64,000 nt of DNA, taken from Lomentospora prolificans (taxonomy: Eukaryota > Ascomycota > Sordariomycetes > Microascales > Microascaceae). Position numbers and translations under genes: made by a program. The notes below the pieces were generated by a model. It was given only the letters and a program-made list of their open reading frames with translations, was not told the DNA's origin and did not search any database. Positions 12,808 to 25,265 of this stretch are shown here, in pieces. The stretch spans positions 3,286,001 to 3,350,000 of the forward strand of contig JARFXM010000009.1 of NCBI GenBank assembly GCA_029532625.1, read 5' to 3'. The first letter of the stretch is position 1, and every line of letters starts with the position of its first letter.

Positions 12808-14010
12808 GGTGTTCTACTCAGCGAAGTGGACAAGTATATAAGAAACGCCTATCATGTCATCAGCAAATTGCCTCAAGGGGGTGCAAAGAGGTCCCTCAAC
12901 AACTTACACTTCACTAGTACGGTAACTGGTACAGAAACGATGGCACGCGGTAGAAAAACGTGCGAAGACTGTTGACGTACTTAGCAACATTTCTGGATGA
13001 AGTTGAGTAGTAGGACGACAGACCATTAGTCGCCTTATGTGGCGGAGAGGTAACTTACAGGTGCTCAATGATGTGTCTTTAGACCGCACGGGCTTTAGGG
13101 ATTAAACGCTTCAAGGACTGGAGCGCGTGGCTAGATGAAGAAAGTGAATGGGTTGAAGCGCGTCGAGGTCATCGACGGCAAGAAATGGCCAAACAATAAA
13201 CGAAAGATCGAGGAAGGGTTCGGAGGGGTTCGAAGGGGTTTATAAGGATGCCCGCAGGTAGTCCTTGATGGATTTCCTAAGGGGTTTGATGAGACAGGAT
13301 GGTTGGAGTGTTGGGGAGATGAGAACAAAGGATGGGGGAGATGAGAAGAGAGGATCTGGATTTGTATTTGAGGGGCCAGGGATAGGGTAGAGTAGTTGCA
13401 CCCTATGGCTTGCCATTGCTTAATCGTTGAAGGCATTCCCATCTCATCGGGGTGGTGCCGTCCACGATTTCCCCGATGTGCACATTTTAGCACTTCAACA
13501 ACTACAAAAGGGATGAGGGTGTCATGTAATCCAACACATGTTACATTCACCCAAAGACAGAGGATATAACATCATCCACCGAGGCTAATGTATGTAGGAT
13601 CCCTAAACAGAGCCTAGTGATAGATATAGAGTAAGATGAAGTTGGCTGGATGTTTAGTGATGCTCTGGTCTGAGTGGATGAAATGAAGTGAGAGAGTCTT
13701 TGTATATCAAGTAGGTCAGTTCAATGAATAAGGATCAATGGTTACAACCGATAATCAAACTTGATCATGAAAGAATTTTTATTGACTCAGTGTTTCGTTG
13801 ATACATAGTACAGTGGTGGTATCTGGTCCCCTTTTCCTTGGTCTACATCCTTGTCTTTCCTTTAACTCTAGTAAGAAAAAAAAAGTGCAAGCAAAAAGAC
13901 ATAACAGGAAAGGGACAAAGAGTCCCAAATATAAACTTCTGTATGGGGGACCGTATTCCGTAGCTTTTAGGTAAAAGGAAAAATCCTCAAGTTGTAGCCC
14001 TTGAGAGAGC
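12808..14010. other. Intergenic region between two minus-strand genes
   Basis: About 1.2 kb holding the promoter and 5' leader of the CxxC protein gene and the 3' region of STT3. It has G-rich purine tracts (about 13200-13370) but no convincing gene. Short open frames near 13131-13550 are low-complexity and are not supported. Confidence 0.5.
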
Positions 14011-16616
14011 TTAGTCGACTCGGAGAACGCGCTGGCCTCGCTTCCTAGTCGCCTTCTTCTTCTTCTGACCTCTGTTGAAGGCGGCGGCGGAGGCGTGGTC
14101 ACGGCCGAGGTTGTCAAGGTCCTTGACCTTGTAGATGCGGATGATCCAGTTCTCACTGGTGAAGGCCTCCTCGAGGCTGTCAAGAACGGGGCCCTTGTCA
14201 GGGAGGCGGGCACCTCGGACGCGATCCGTAGCTTGGCCGGGAGGGAATAAGGTATGATAGTTGTAGTACGATAGCTTGTACCTGTACCCGAATATTAGTG
14301 TCGGTGTTTCGTATTGTAGAAGCGAAGGATTTGATCGGAACTCACATCAAACTGTTCTTCATGGTGTCGGTGGCACCATCATCAACCTTGTACTCGCCTC
14401 GTGGAGTGAAAAAGGCTCGCTCTTGGACCTCATCGGGCCAGATGCCCTCGGCGATGCGGACCATCCACAGGAATTTGTTGATATCATCACCAGAGTAGCC
14501 CAAGAGACCGCCAAAGACGACGAGGACGTAGTCAACTTCGTGCTGGCGCATGATGGGATAGCTGACTTCCTCGCGAGAAGCCATGGCCTTGCCAACGGTG
14601 GCGATGTGGGTGTTGTTCCAGGTGTTGTTGTCCACGAGAGTAGGGCGATCGGCCATGCCACCAATCTGGTAACCATAATCCCACCAGGACATAATCTTGG
14701 CGTCCTCCTTGGTGTTCTGTCGCAACCACTGGTACGCCTCGCGATAATCATCGATGATGTGTTGCGAACCATCAGGAAGACGGCTGGCGAGAACGACAGA
14801 CGGCGATGAATAGGCATTAGAAGTGACCCATGTGCAGTGGAGTACGAAAACGATTAGGTAAACGAGTGCAGCGCCCACAATGGCGAGCTTGGAGAAGGAA
14901 GAGAAGATGCCAATGTATGGCTTACTGGTTGACCTCAGGCTGCTCGATTTACTCTTCTTCGAACTGCCCTCCACACCCTCCTCTTCGGCCGAGTGATCGG
15001 CAGGATTTGGAGAAGCGACATCAAGGAATGTGTCGAGGATGCGAGAAAGGGCAACGGCGGCCGCAACACAAACGACGGGGGTCAAGGTCAGCATGAGACG
15101 GACCATGACACCGGAGAAGTAGCTGCCGAACAGGGCGTATACGACGATGAAAACATGCTCATCCCTGAGCTGGTCGAAGCAAAGATATACACCAGCAGGG
15201 AACAGCCAGATAAGGAGGTTAAGGTCGAAGAAGAAGGCAGGCCAAGCGGTGGGCTGGTGCTCAGAGACGGAGGCAATGATGGGGATGTGGATCTTTGCGT
15301 AGCCGGTATCCCAAAGAGAGTAGAACCGACCACTCCATGGGGCGATGTATCCAAGGGAGGTCAAGGCGACGATGCCACCAAAGCCTAGGACCAAGACCAC
15401 GCCAACGGAGGACCAAAGGAAAGTTTGAAACTGGCGGCTAGGGATGGCGGAGCGGACGTACTCGACAAATCCGAGGAGCTGGACCAGGCCGAAGACACCT
15501 ATGCACGGCCAAGGTTAGCTGAGCTGGGCCAACAGCGTTTTGTTTGTGATGCCACTGTACTTACCCAGCGCAGGCATGTGCTCGCTTGTTCGCACTGGAT
15601 TGAACCCGACGAAGGGGATTTGCATGCTTGCCAACGTTCCAAGAGCGTACCAGGTGGTATAGCTCACGTAGAGCCTAGAGCTGTAACGGCCCATGACGAC
15701 CAATACGAAAGCATGGAGGGGAAGCAGACAAGTAATGAAGGCATATCCACCCCACGAGGCCACCATGTAACCATAGAAGAGGGCGCAAAGCGCACCCCAG
15801 AACATGGAACCCTGCTTGAGAGCCTTGATCCAGAGGTAGAAGGTGTAAACCAGGATGAAAATGGCAATGGCCTCGTTATCATAGCTTCCGGCGACGGAAC
15901 GGGAGATGTAACCAGGCGCAATACCCATGAACAGGGCGGCTAAGAGACCGGCCGAAGGCGAAGTTGTCATCTCATTTGTAAGTAGATAAGAGGCCACGGC
16001 CGTCAAGCCCGAGAAGGCGGGCGCAAGGAGCACACAAATGTTTCGAATATCGACGGGAACGGTGAGGGCGCGGAGGATATGGTAGATGATGCCGCTCGTG
16101 ACCATCAATCCTGGGTATAGGGTGCCTCCGGTAACCCGACCGAGAGGGTGCCAGGTTCGGTCGTCGAACCAATCCCAGAATTGATTGAAGCCATTGGCAA
16201 CGAGATATTTAGTTGCTCGGAAGTTAAACCACGGGTCGACTATTTGAGACAAGGTTAGTGGGAGACTTCGGGACCCATAAGTGACTATGAGGTCGAGGAG
16301 GGGGGACTAACACTCGTGGATAATACTCTCGAAACCTGGATATATACAAGGTCAGCCAATGGTTCTCGCAAGGCACTGCCCGGTTCGAAAGCCCGTCGCC
16401 GGAGATATTCCATCTCTTGGGTGAGAATGGCGGGATCTTGATGCCAACGTGGCCGGGAAGACTCGCGATATAAGATAGGGACGACTTACGGATGACGGAG
16501 AAGAGACGGCTGGAGATGGCAGCACCAGCGATGAGACAAAGAATGACAACTCGAATAAGGGCTCTGGTGTTTTTGCTAGCGACTCCGGAGAGCGGCTCCA
16601 GAGATTGGGCCGACAT
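14011..16616 (-). CDS. STT3: Oligosaccharyltransferase catalytic subunit STT3
   Basis: STT3 is the catalytic subunit of the ER oligosaccharyltransferase, which moves the Glc3Man9GlcNAc2 glycan from dolichol pyrophosphate to Asn in N-X-S/T sites. Five exons (16616-16490, 16335-16312, 16239-15565, 15498-14346, 14281-14011) give 749 residues. The N-terminal membrane domain starts at about residue 20. FDPWFNFRATKYL carries the acidic metal-binding motif in the first luminal loop, SVAGSYDNE the second acidic motif, and SVSEHQPTAW the conserved loop. The soluble domain has the hallmark WWDYG near residue 547, followed by DNNTWNNTHIATVG. The C-terminus ends in a lysine/arginine-rich tail. The second exon is only 24 nt; without it the FESIIHEFDPWFN joint is lost. 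Divergent from the ATP synthase e gene. Confidence 0.97.
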
Positions 16617-17099
16617 GGTGGTTGTTGATGTCGGGATCCTCTGGAGAGGTTGAAGAGTTGACGATGGGTGGAAGTCACATTCACCTTCTCAGCTGCGCTA
16701 CCTGCCAGAAAACATGAGGACAGCTTGGAGCTTATGCGTCAGGGTTGTCTTGGGTACTTGCGTGTGCTGGTCCAAAGATAGAGAAGAGCAAGATTGGTAC
16801 GTACCTCAGTACACGTATTTCAGACGTCTCATCCAGTCTTCGTGTTGCTGGTCTTTCTCGGCAAGTATCGCTATAGCCGAAGTTGTACCGCTCGGCTGGT
16901 TCGCAAGGAAAATTCATGGCGTTTTTTCCCGAGCTGTTTTTCTGACCCTCGCTCCCAGATAAACGCATCCGATCACTCAATCGCCGTCACGACCTAGGAA
17001 CGGGCCAATTGCTATCGCCGTCTAGTCTAGACTTGTCCCCAAAGCCTCTACCCTACTAGAGAAGTCTCCCGGTGCGCAACCCGGTCCACCACAGTCGCC
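16617..17099. promoter_or_regulatory. Divergent promoter, STT3 / ATP synthase subunit e
   Basis: The two start codons are 483 bases apart on opposite strands, so both promoters and 5' leaders must lie here. No clear TATA box stands out near either start. C/T-rich patches precede the plus-strand start. Confidence 0.6.
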
Positions 17100-17652
17100 A
17101 TGCCTACCTCCGCTGCGGTTAATGTATGTGATTCCATATCTTCGGTCCACTTTCGCCTGCACGCCAGCGCCGCTCCCGACCCGTCGACGTCGACGTCTGG
17201 ACATGCGAAAGCGGGCTGATTGTGCGATGGATTCGAAGTTTGCAACAGTCGCAAACTAACGATTATTGTTTCCTAGGTACTCCGGTACTCTGCTCTTGGC
17301 CTAGGCGTCTTCTATGGTTTCACTCACCAGAGGAAGATTACGGCCACCCAGAAGGCCGAAGCCGACAAGCGAGAGTACCAGCGCAAGGAAGCTTTAATAA
17401 ACCAGGCTAAGTCGGAGTACGCCAAGTCGAAGAACCCGGCCGTCTCCTCCGCCGATGCTAGTATGTCGCGCCCTTTTGTTGCGCAGTTGATCCGATCAAT
17501 ACACGATCATGCGATTGCCACCTCCCCACTCTCTGCGCAGCCTTGGTCTTGATAGACGTACACTAACTGTCGCCATAGCTATCCGCGATCCGATGGATCC
17601 CAAGTTCGATCTCGAAGCTTTCTTCCAGTCCCTGATGGACCAGAAGGCATAA
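17100..17652 (+). CDS. TIM11: Mitochondrial F1Fo ATP synthase subunit e
   Basis: This small inner-membrane protein helps dimerise ATP synthase and shape cristae. Exons 17100-17123, 17277-17460 and 17579-17652 give 93 residues, the normal size for fungal subunit e (yeast Tim11/Atp21). The first coding exon is only 24 nt (MPTSAAVN). A single N-terminal membrane segment follows, VLRYSALGLGVFYGF, containing the GxxxG motif (GLGVFYG) that mediates dimer contacts. A charged helix (HQRKITATQKAEADKREYQR) and an acidic C-terminal helix end in FFQSLMDQKA. Intron branch-like sequences (ACTAAC) are visible before both acceptors. The call rests on the membrane helix with GxxxG plus the basic coiled segment and overall length. 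Confidence 0.87.
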
Positions 17653-17996
17653 GCCAACCACAAGAGGGGTAATACGTGCGAGTGTAGAGAGAGATAAGCG
17701 TCCAGAGGGAGAATATCGGTCGAGTCACATATGGGAATGAGGTCTGACTCGGGTTTGAGGGGGGCGTGTCCTTCAAACGGTAGTGCTCTCGGGTGGTGGT
17801 CATTTCCTGGGGTGTGTGACCAAGGGCCGGTTTTTTCAAAACTACATAGAGGTTTCCTTGAGTCTCTTGTTTACTTTGCTGTATATGTGTACAATACACA
17901 ATCGAAAAATAGATGACGATTAAGCAAGCATCCGGCGTGGATAGACCGGTTCATAGGAGTTGAGTCTGTATACGTTCAAGGGAGGGTAGGCTCAAG
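17653..17996. other. 3' region between ATP synthase e gene and repeat island
   Basis: About 340 bases of normal base composition that should contain the 3' untranslated region of the upstream gene. The composition changes shortly after the inverted repeat starting at 17999. No other feature seen. Confidence 0.55.
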
Positions 17997-17998
17997 TA

Positions 17999-18061
17999 CC
18001 CGTATTACATACCCGCAAGCGGGTATTAGCCACGCTGACGCAAAACCCACACTAACGCAAA
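17999..18061 (+). repeat. Left terminal inverted repeat of the Fot/pogo-like element
   Basis: A 63-bp repeat that matches the reverse complement of 37891-37953 at 59 positions by eye; all four differences are G/A transitions. It contains an 18-bp palindrome, ATACCCGCAAGCGGGTAT (18009-18026), and two direct copies of CCACRCTRACGCAAA (18030-18044 and 18047-18061), which are candidate transposase-binding sites. Confidence 0.95.
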
Positions 18062-18687
18062 TCTCTTCAACAACATCACCACTTTGACTTATTATCACAA
18101 TAAAATACCTATCCATCATTATTTTAACCCAGATATCAAGGAGGCTATTAAGAAGGCTATCCTACACATACAGTCTAATTCTAACATAGTTTTAGCCTAA
18201 GTTACATAAGATTTCAACATCCCTTATCACCACCTCTACACACGCCTCCATAGGAGGCCTTCCTACAAAGACCAACCCTCTAATATTTCATAGAACCTAT
18301 CTAATACTAAAGAGTAGGCTATCTACTAGTTAATCAATCACTTTAAGGCTACGAACCTCTGATTTAGCCTTAAATATATTAAAGTTATAGTAAATAATAT
18401 CTTATACTACTATTATAATATTAACCCTACTATATACCCTTTAGTTAGCCTAAAGTAGGTATACTACTTTATTAACTACTATAGGTATATAAAGGTACTT
18501 TAGAAGCCCTTTAATATAGACTAGATAGCTACTGAAAATATGGATATAATTAGTAAGTTCTTCTATAAGCTAGAGTATATTCTTGTAGCTAAAGGTATCT
18601 AGTATAAGGATATATAGAATATAGATAAGTCTAGCTTCTAGCTTAGTACTATAAAGTCTTTATAGGTTATCTAGAAGAAGTAGAAGA

Positions 18688-19128
18688 TGTTACAGGCTAG
18701 CCGCGGAGTGTGGTCTGCAACACAGGGCCTAGATATATCTATTATAAAATAACTAAAGAGCAAAAGGAAAGAACAGGAAAAAAGGGATCTTCTACTATAG
18801 TAGTAGTTATATAGGGGCCACTTACAGGGGTATATACACCTATAGGAGTAGGTCTACAGTAGGGTCACAGACCTCTAGGCAGGGGTGCATATACTATCCT
18901 ACTATAGCTAGTCCACTAGGAGATTACTTATAGGCTTCCTAATAGGGGGGTATATAAGTAGTCTTATTACTATAGGTCTATAGGGGGATTACTAGTAGAC
19001 CTCCTAATAGGGGGGGTATATAGAGCTCTAATCATAGTAGGCCTAGTAAGAGGGTACTATCCCCTTTCAGAGGGTATAGGGGGTGCTAGTATTACTAGCA
19101 CTCATATTCCAGGGTTTAACCTATTATA
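18688..19128 (-). repeat. 3' LTR of copy 1 (441 bp)
   Basis: Starts TGTTACAGGCTAGC on the plus strand. The outer 40 bases keep CpA and CpG sites (GCCGCGGAGTGTGG), while the inner end is fully converted (TATTATA instead of TGTTACA). Confidence 0.9.
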
Positions 19129-19832
19129 GTACCCCCCTCCTCCTATTAGAGGGCCCTTATTAGGGGTTTATTATAGCTCTATATAGTCTCTAGAGGTTAT
19201 TATATTCCTCTATAGGCCTATCTACTTTAGTAATAAGTCTATAGTATACCTTATAGGTATCTAATACTACTATATCCTATATATATTCTACTAGCTCCTA
19301 AGTAGGAGCTATATAGCCTTCCTAATATACTAAGGCTTTATAGAAATAGCCTCTTCCTCACTTCTTCCACCTAGTATAGAGGATTTACACCACTTAGTAT
19401 TCATCTTCTCCACCTTTATAGAGTAGTAGGGGTTATATATTATTAGTTTACTAGCCTAGTAGTAGGTTACTATATACTTACTATAGGAAATCTATATTAA
19501 AGTATTTATAGATATTACTAGGAATATCTAGTTCTATAATACTAGTACTTAGTACTACTATTACTATATATTTATAGTAGAGCTAGTCTAACTTCTTTAA
19601 TAGGTATAGTAAGTTATAATTCTTTACCTAGAGCTAGACTTTATTACTAACCTTAAACCTTTTAGCTAAGTAGTACTATATATTTACTACTTCTTCCTAT
19701 TAGAGTTAGGTAGTAGCTATTACTACTTAGGTAAACCTAGTAGCTTTATAAAGGTAGGTATAAAACTTATCAGCTTATTTCTCCTCTATATTATAGGGAG
19801 TAGAGGGAGTACTCTTTATAATACTAAGTGGA

Positions 19833-20229
19833 TATTATAGGCTAGCCATGAAGTATGGTCTACAATATAGGGCCTAGATATATCTATTATAAAATAACTA
19901 AGGAGTGAAAGGAAAGAATAAAAAAAAGGGATCTTCTACTATAGTAGTAGTTATATAGGAGCTGCTTATAAGGGTGTATACCCTTATAGAAGTAGGCCTA
20001 TAGTATAGTTATAGAGTAGTCTTACTATAGTAGGCCTACTAGGAGATTGCTTATAGGTCTCCTAACAGGGGGTATATAGGTAGTCCTATACTAGTAGATC
20101 CACTAGGAGATTACTAGTAGACCTCCTGTTAGGGAGGTATATAGGGTTCTGATTATAATAGGCCTATAGAGAGAGTATAGTAGGTACTAGTATTGCTAGC
20201 ACTTATATTCCAGGGTTTAACCTATTATA
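19833..20229 (-). repeat. 3' LTR of copy 2 (397 bp)
   Basis: Same length as 25266-25662 and similar along its length, but more heavily converted at its inner end. The polypurine tract follows directly. Confidence 0.9.
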
Positions 20230-23200
20230 GTACCCCCCTCCTCCTACTAGAGGGCCCTTATTAGGGGCTTATTATATCTCTATATAGTCTCTAGAGATTA
20301 TTATATTCTTCTATAGGCTTATCTATTTTAGTAATAGGTCTATAATATACTTTATAGGTATCTAGTACTACTATATCCTATATATTCTCTAATAGCTCCT
20401 AAGTAGGAGCTATATAGCCTTCCTAGTATACTAGGGCTTTATAGAAATAGCCTCTTCCTTACTTCTTCTACCTAGTATAGAGGATTTATACTACTTAGTA
20501 TTTATCTTCCCTACTATTATAGAGTAGTAGGGGTTATATGTTATTAGTCTGCTGACCAGGTAGTGAATTACTATATACTTAGTATAGGAGGTCTATATAG
20601 AAGTACTTATAGATATTACTAAGGATATCTAGCTTTATAATATTAGTACTTAGTACTACTATTACTATATATTTATAGTAGAGCTAGTCTAACTTCTTTA
20701 ATAGGTATAGTAAGCTATAGTTCTTTACCTAAAGCTAGACCTTATTACTAACTTTAAACCTCTTAATTAAGTAGTACTATATATTTACTACTTCTTCTTA
20801 TTAAAGTTAGGTAGTAGCTATTACTATTTAAGTGAACCTAGTAGCTTTATAAAAGTAGGTATAAAACTTATTAGCTTGTTTCTCCTCTATATTATAGGGA
20901 GTAGAGGGAGTACTCTCTATAATACTAAGTAGGTTTATATTATAACTATATTCTAGGAAGAATAAGCTTATCCTAATAGTAGTATTTACCCTATTATTTA
21001 GAGCTAACTATATAAGTAGGATATACTTACCCTAATCTAACTAGGAGTAATAGATAAATACCTATAGGTAGTATTATACTTTTTAGTTTATCTATTTAGG
21101 GCTGCTATTAGTCTATAGGTAATAGGCTAAGCTTAGTTAGTATTTAATCCCTAGGTATTTATAGAACTTTCTCTAGAAATAGCTTATTTAGTTACTACCT
21201 TTATTACTTATGATTAAGTTAGGGATTCTATAATACTAGTAGTAGATAGTGAGGAAGTACTTAGTATAGGCTTTTATAGCTATAGTTATTATTAGTTCTA
21301 GTATTATATTCTTTAAGAGGTAGTTAATAATAACCTATAAGAAAGTTACTCTATCTAGACTAGTAGGGGGAAGGTTAGTTATAAAGTCTATAGTAAGCTT
21401 ACTCTAGGTCCTCTCTAGGATAGGGAGTAGTTTAAGAAGGCTATATTTAGTCTATCTTTAAATAGTTCCTCTTCTATAGATATTATAGTTCCTTATAAAC
21501 TAGTAAATATCCTATATTAACCTAAGCTAATAGAACTAGTAAGTTATTATAGTGATAGTTCCTTTATAGCCTAGGTAGCTAGTAGTGCTTATATTATAGA
21601 TAGCTTAGACTATATAGCCCTATAGGGGATAGCTTATACCCTTACTAGGTACCTAAAGTTAATCTCTAAAGGTAAGCTAGTTATTTATATTAATATAGTA
21701 TTCTAATATTTATAGTTTAAGGTTTAGTATTAGGGGAAAACTCTAGTCCTTTTAGGAGACTATAGTAAATACTCTCTAATAGGTAGTATCTTCTAGTAGA
21801 ATATTATTCTAGAGTTACTATAGTTCTAGTTTTATTTAGAAAATATCTATAGGGCTAATTACTAAAGACCTTTCTATAGGTTTACTTTATATTATTTAAG
21901 GTAGCTCTAGTAGGATAATAGTAGGTTCTATAGGGAGTATAGAGGTAGGGATTAGCTAGATAAAATATCCTATTTCTTAGTTATCTAAGTTATCCTAAGG
22001 GATATCTTACTCTTAGTAGGATAGGGTATTAGTAGTACTATTTAGGCTCCCTAGGTAGTAGTATAGGGTGAAGTAGTAATAAGATAGAAGTTTAGCTTAG
22101 TAGCTTTACTATTCTATTAGCTATTACTTTATTATAAAGTAGGTAAGATTCTAATAGTCTATAAGTATAGTGAAGGTACTATAGCTAGTTAGTTCTATAG
22201 ACTATTTAGAGAGGTATTATATAATTACTAGTATCTTTTTATTATGGATAGGGTAGTTATACTTAATAGGGCTGAGCTACTATAAGTAGTAGGCTATAAT
22301 ATAGTACTACCTACTCCTATCTTCCTATAAGAGAATACTACCTAGGGTAGATCTAGAGTAGTCTATCTTAACCTAAGTAGGCTATTTAGGGTCCTACTAG
22401 TAAAGTATTAGTTTCTTTATAAAAACTACCTTTAGGGTATTAAAAGCTTTTTACTACTCCTAGTCCTATTAGAATAAGATCCCTTTCCTTATTAGCTAAG
22501 TTAGTAGTTAGGTTACTTTAGTAAAGTTATAGATAAATACTTAGTAATAGTTAGTAAAACTAAGGAAACTTTAAATACCCCTTATAGAGGTTAGTAGGGT
22601 TTATTTATAGATAACTCTTAGTTTCTCTAGGTTATAGAAAATACCTTTTCTAGTAGTTATTATAAACCCTAAGTATTTAACTATTTTTATACTGAATTTA
22701 TACTTCTTTAGGTCTAGGTATAAGCCTATATTAAAGAGTACTTAGAGTACCTTCTATACTTTTACTTTATAGTTACTCTGGGACCCTCTTAAGTAGATAA
22801 GTATATTATTAATATAAGTAGTAATAAAATTAGTAAACTTATATAAGGTTATATTAATAAGCTACTAAAAGGTTATAGGAGTATTAGATAGTCTAAATAG
22901 GTATACTAGCTATTTAAAGAGTCTATATTAGGTTTAGAAAGTAGTCTTTTCCTTATAGCCCTTTACTATGTAGATCTTATAGAAGGTAATATAGATATCT
23001 AGCTTAGTAAACTATTAGGTACTAGCTAGATTGTATAGGGTCTCTATAATTAGTAGGAGAGGGTAGTAATTCTTTTTTAATATAGTATTAAGTACTTAGT
23101 AGTTAATATAGAAGTAGAGGCTACCTCCTAGTTTCTATATAAAAAGTACTAAGGCTACTACTAATAAGCTACTAACTTAGATAAACCCTTTATTAAGTAG

Positions 23201-25265
23201 TTCAGAGAGTATCTAGTAGAGAACTAGTAGTTCCTCTTTAGATATATAGTATAGTAGCCCCTATAGTAGAGGTGGTTCTATACTATCCTTATTAGGGACT
23301 AGGTTAATTTTATAGTCTACTTCTAGTTAATAGGGAGGTAGTTAGTTTATAGAGCTTTTAGAGAAGAGTTAGGGGAACTCCTTAAGGATATATTATAGGA
23401 TATAGCCTTCTAGATTTATAGGGGCTTTTCTTTTAAGTATTTTATCTATATCTATAATACTTACTACTCTTAGCTAAGTGGATATAGGTAGTTACTTATA
23501 GTAGAGGTACTTATAAAGTATAGTAAAAGAGTATATAAGGAGAAGGGCCACTATTTGGATCTCTTGGATTTTTATAGGCTCTTCCTTACTTATAAGATAG
23601 ATAGTAATCCCTACCTTCCTATAGAAGAAGTACTACTAGTCTATATAGAATATAATAGTATTTCTTTCTAACTAGGGTTTACCTAGGAATAAGTCCTTAC
23701 TTAGGCTAGGGATAATATATATAAAGAGGTATTCTATAAATCCTCCTATTTCTATATCTAGTATAGCTATATCTAAAATATATATAGCTAAAGAGTTATT
23801 TAAGAACCCCTATACTACTTAAGGTAATTAATTAATAAGAGGGAGGTAGAGTAACTTAGTAAGGGATTTACTAATAGTTATATAGGAGTTATACCTAGTA
23901 TTTACTAGTACTTTAATAACTTTTTTATTAACTTAAGTAGTAATTAGTATAGGGTTTCTATCTATTCTTAGCTTAAAAGCTTCCTAGTCTTACTTATTAG
24001 TTACTAATAGCTCTAATACCTAACTTTATATTAGAGTAGGCCTTTTTCTAACTTACTTTTATTACCTAAGGATTCTAGAGTACTCTCTATATTTTCCTTA
24101 ACTTACCTAATAAAGACCTCTTTTATAGATATAGGTAAGTATTTAGAGTTACTATAGTAGGGGCTAGTATTAAAATAGGAAGGCTATATTAGTTCCCTCC
24201 TATTTCTTAATAAATAACTATAGTTCTATCTTTACTTACTATATCTATCTATATAAGTGTGGTTTACTCCTATTATCCTTATATCCCTATCTTTATTAAG
24301 TTAGGGGTAAGGGTCTAGAGTATACTAGGAGCTAGGTTTCTTTTCTAGCCTCCTATTTAAGTTAGAGCTCTAGTAGAAGGCTAGGTATAAGCTCTATTCT
24401 AGCTACTTAAGCTTACCTATAATCTCTCTAATATAGTTAATCTACTAGAAGTATTTAGAGGGGAGGTTTATACTAATTAGCTTTTTATGGATCTCTTAGT
24501 GAAGGCCCTTCTTAAGGAGGGAGATCTTAGTATTATCTACCTAACTAGCTATGCCTGCTTCTACTATTAGCTATTTATACCTAGGTAGGTATATTAAATA
24601 GAGTTTATTAGCCCCCTATTTCAAGGTATAAAGTTTATTATATATATAGGCTCTCTAGTTCCTATTAGTATAAGTCTAGTCTAGATAGTCTATAAAGGTA
24701 TTAGGGTCTTAGAGACTATTTAGACTACCTTTAGTAAAGAAAGTTAAGACTATAGCTTAGGGTATTAGTCCTAAGTAGGAGTTAATAATATACTATATCC
24801 TTCTATTATCCTTAATAAGTAGGCTATTATAGTAGATCTTATCCTATATCTACTATACTTATATATTATAGTCCTTCTATTTCCTAGTAAATTTAGGGGG
24901 ATCTAGTAGGAGCTTTAGTTTAACTACTCCTTAGTAGGTAGTAGAGGATATCTCCTTAATAGGAGCTTTAGAAGGCTAGTTATAGAGGGGTATTTATATA
25001 CTTAGAGTAGAACTAGTATATAGGGCTAGGTTTATTATTATAGCCTATATTATTTATAGGGTAGTAGTTAGCTAGGCTAGCTATTCCTATATTAGTTAGG
25101 TAGCCTGGTTTACTACTTACTTAACTAAATAGTTTACCTAGTTAGGGTTTAAAGAGGTCTTCTCTTCTAGTAAAGGGGGGTTGATTATAAAGGGAATACT
25201 TAGAGATACTATAGTAACTGACTATTGCTTCTAAGGGTTCTTTTATAGAGAGTTATTTTATAATA

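Noticed and set aside
13779..14213. 144-codon minus-strand open frame
   Set aside because: It overlaps the last STT3 exon in another frame; the STT3 frame carries the conserved C-terminus.
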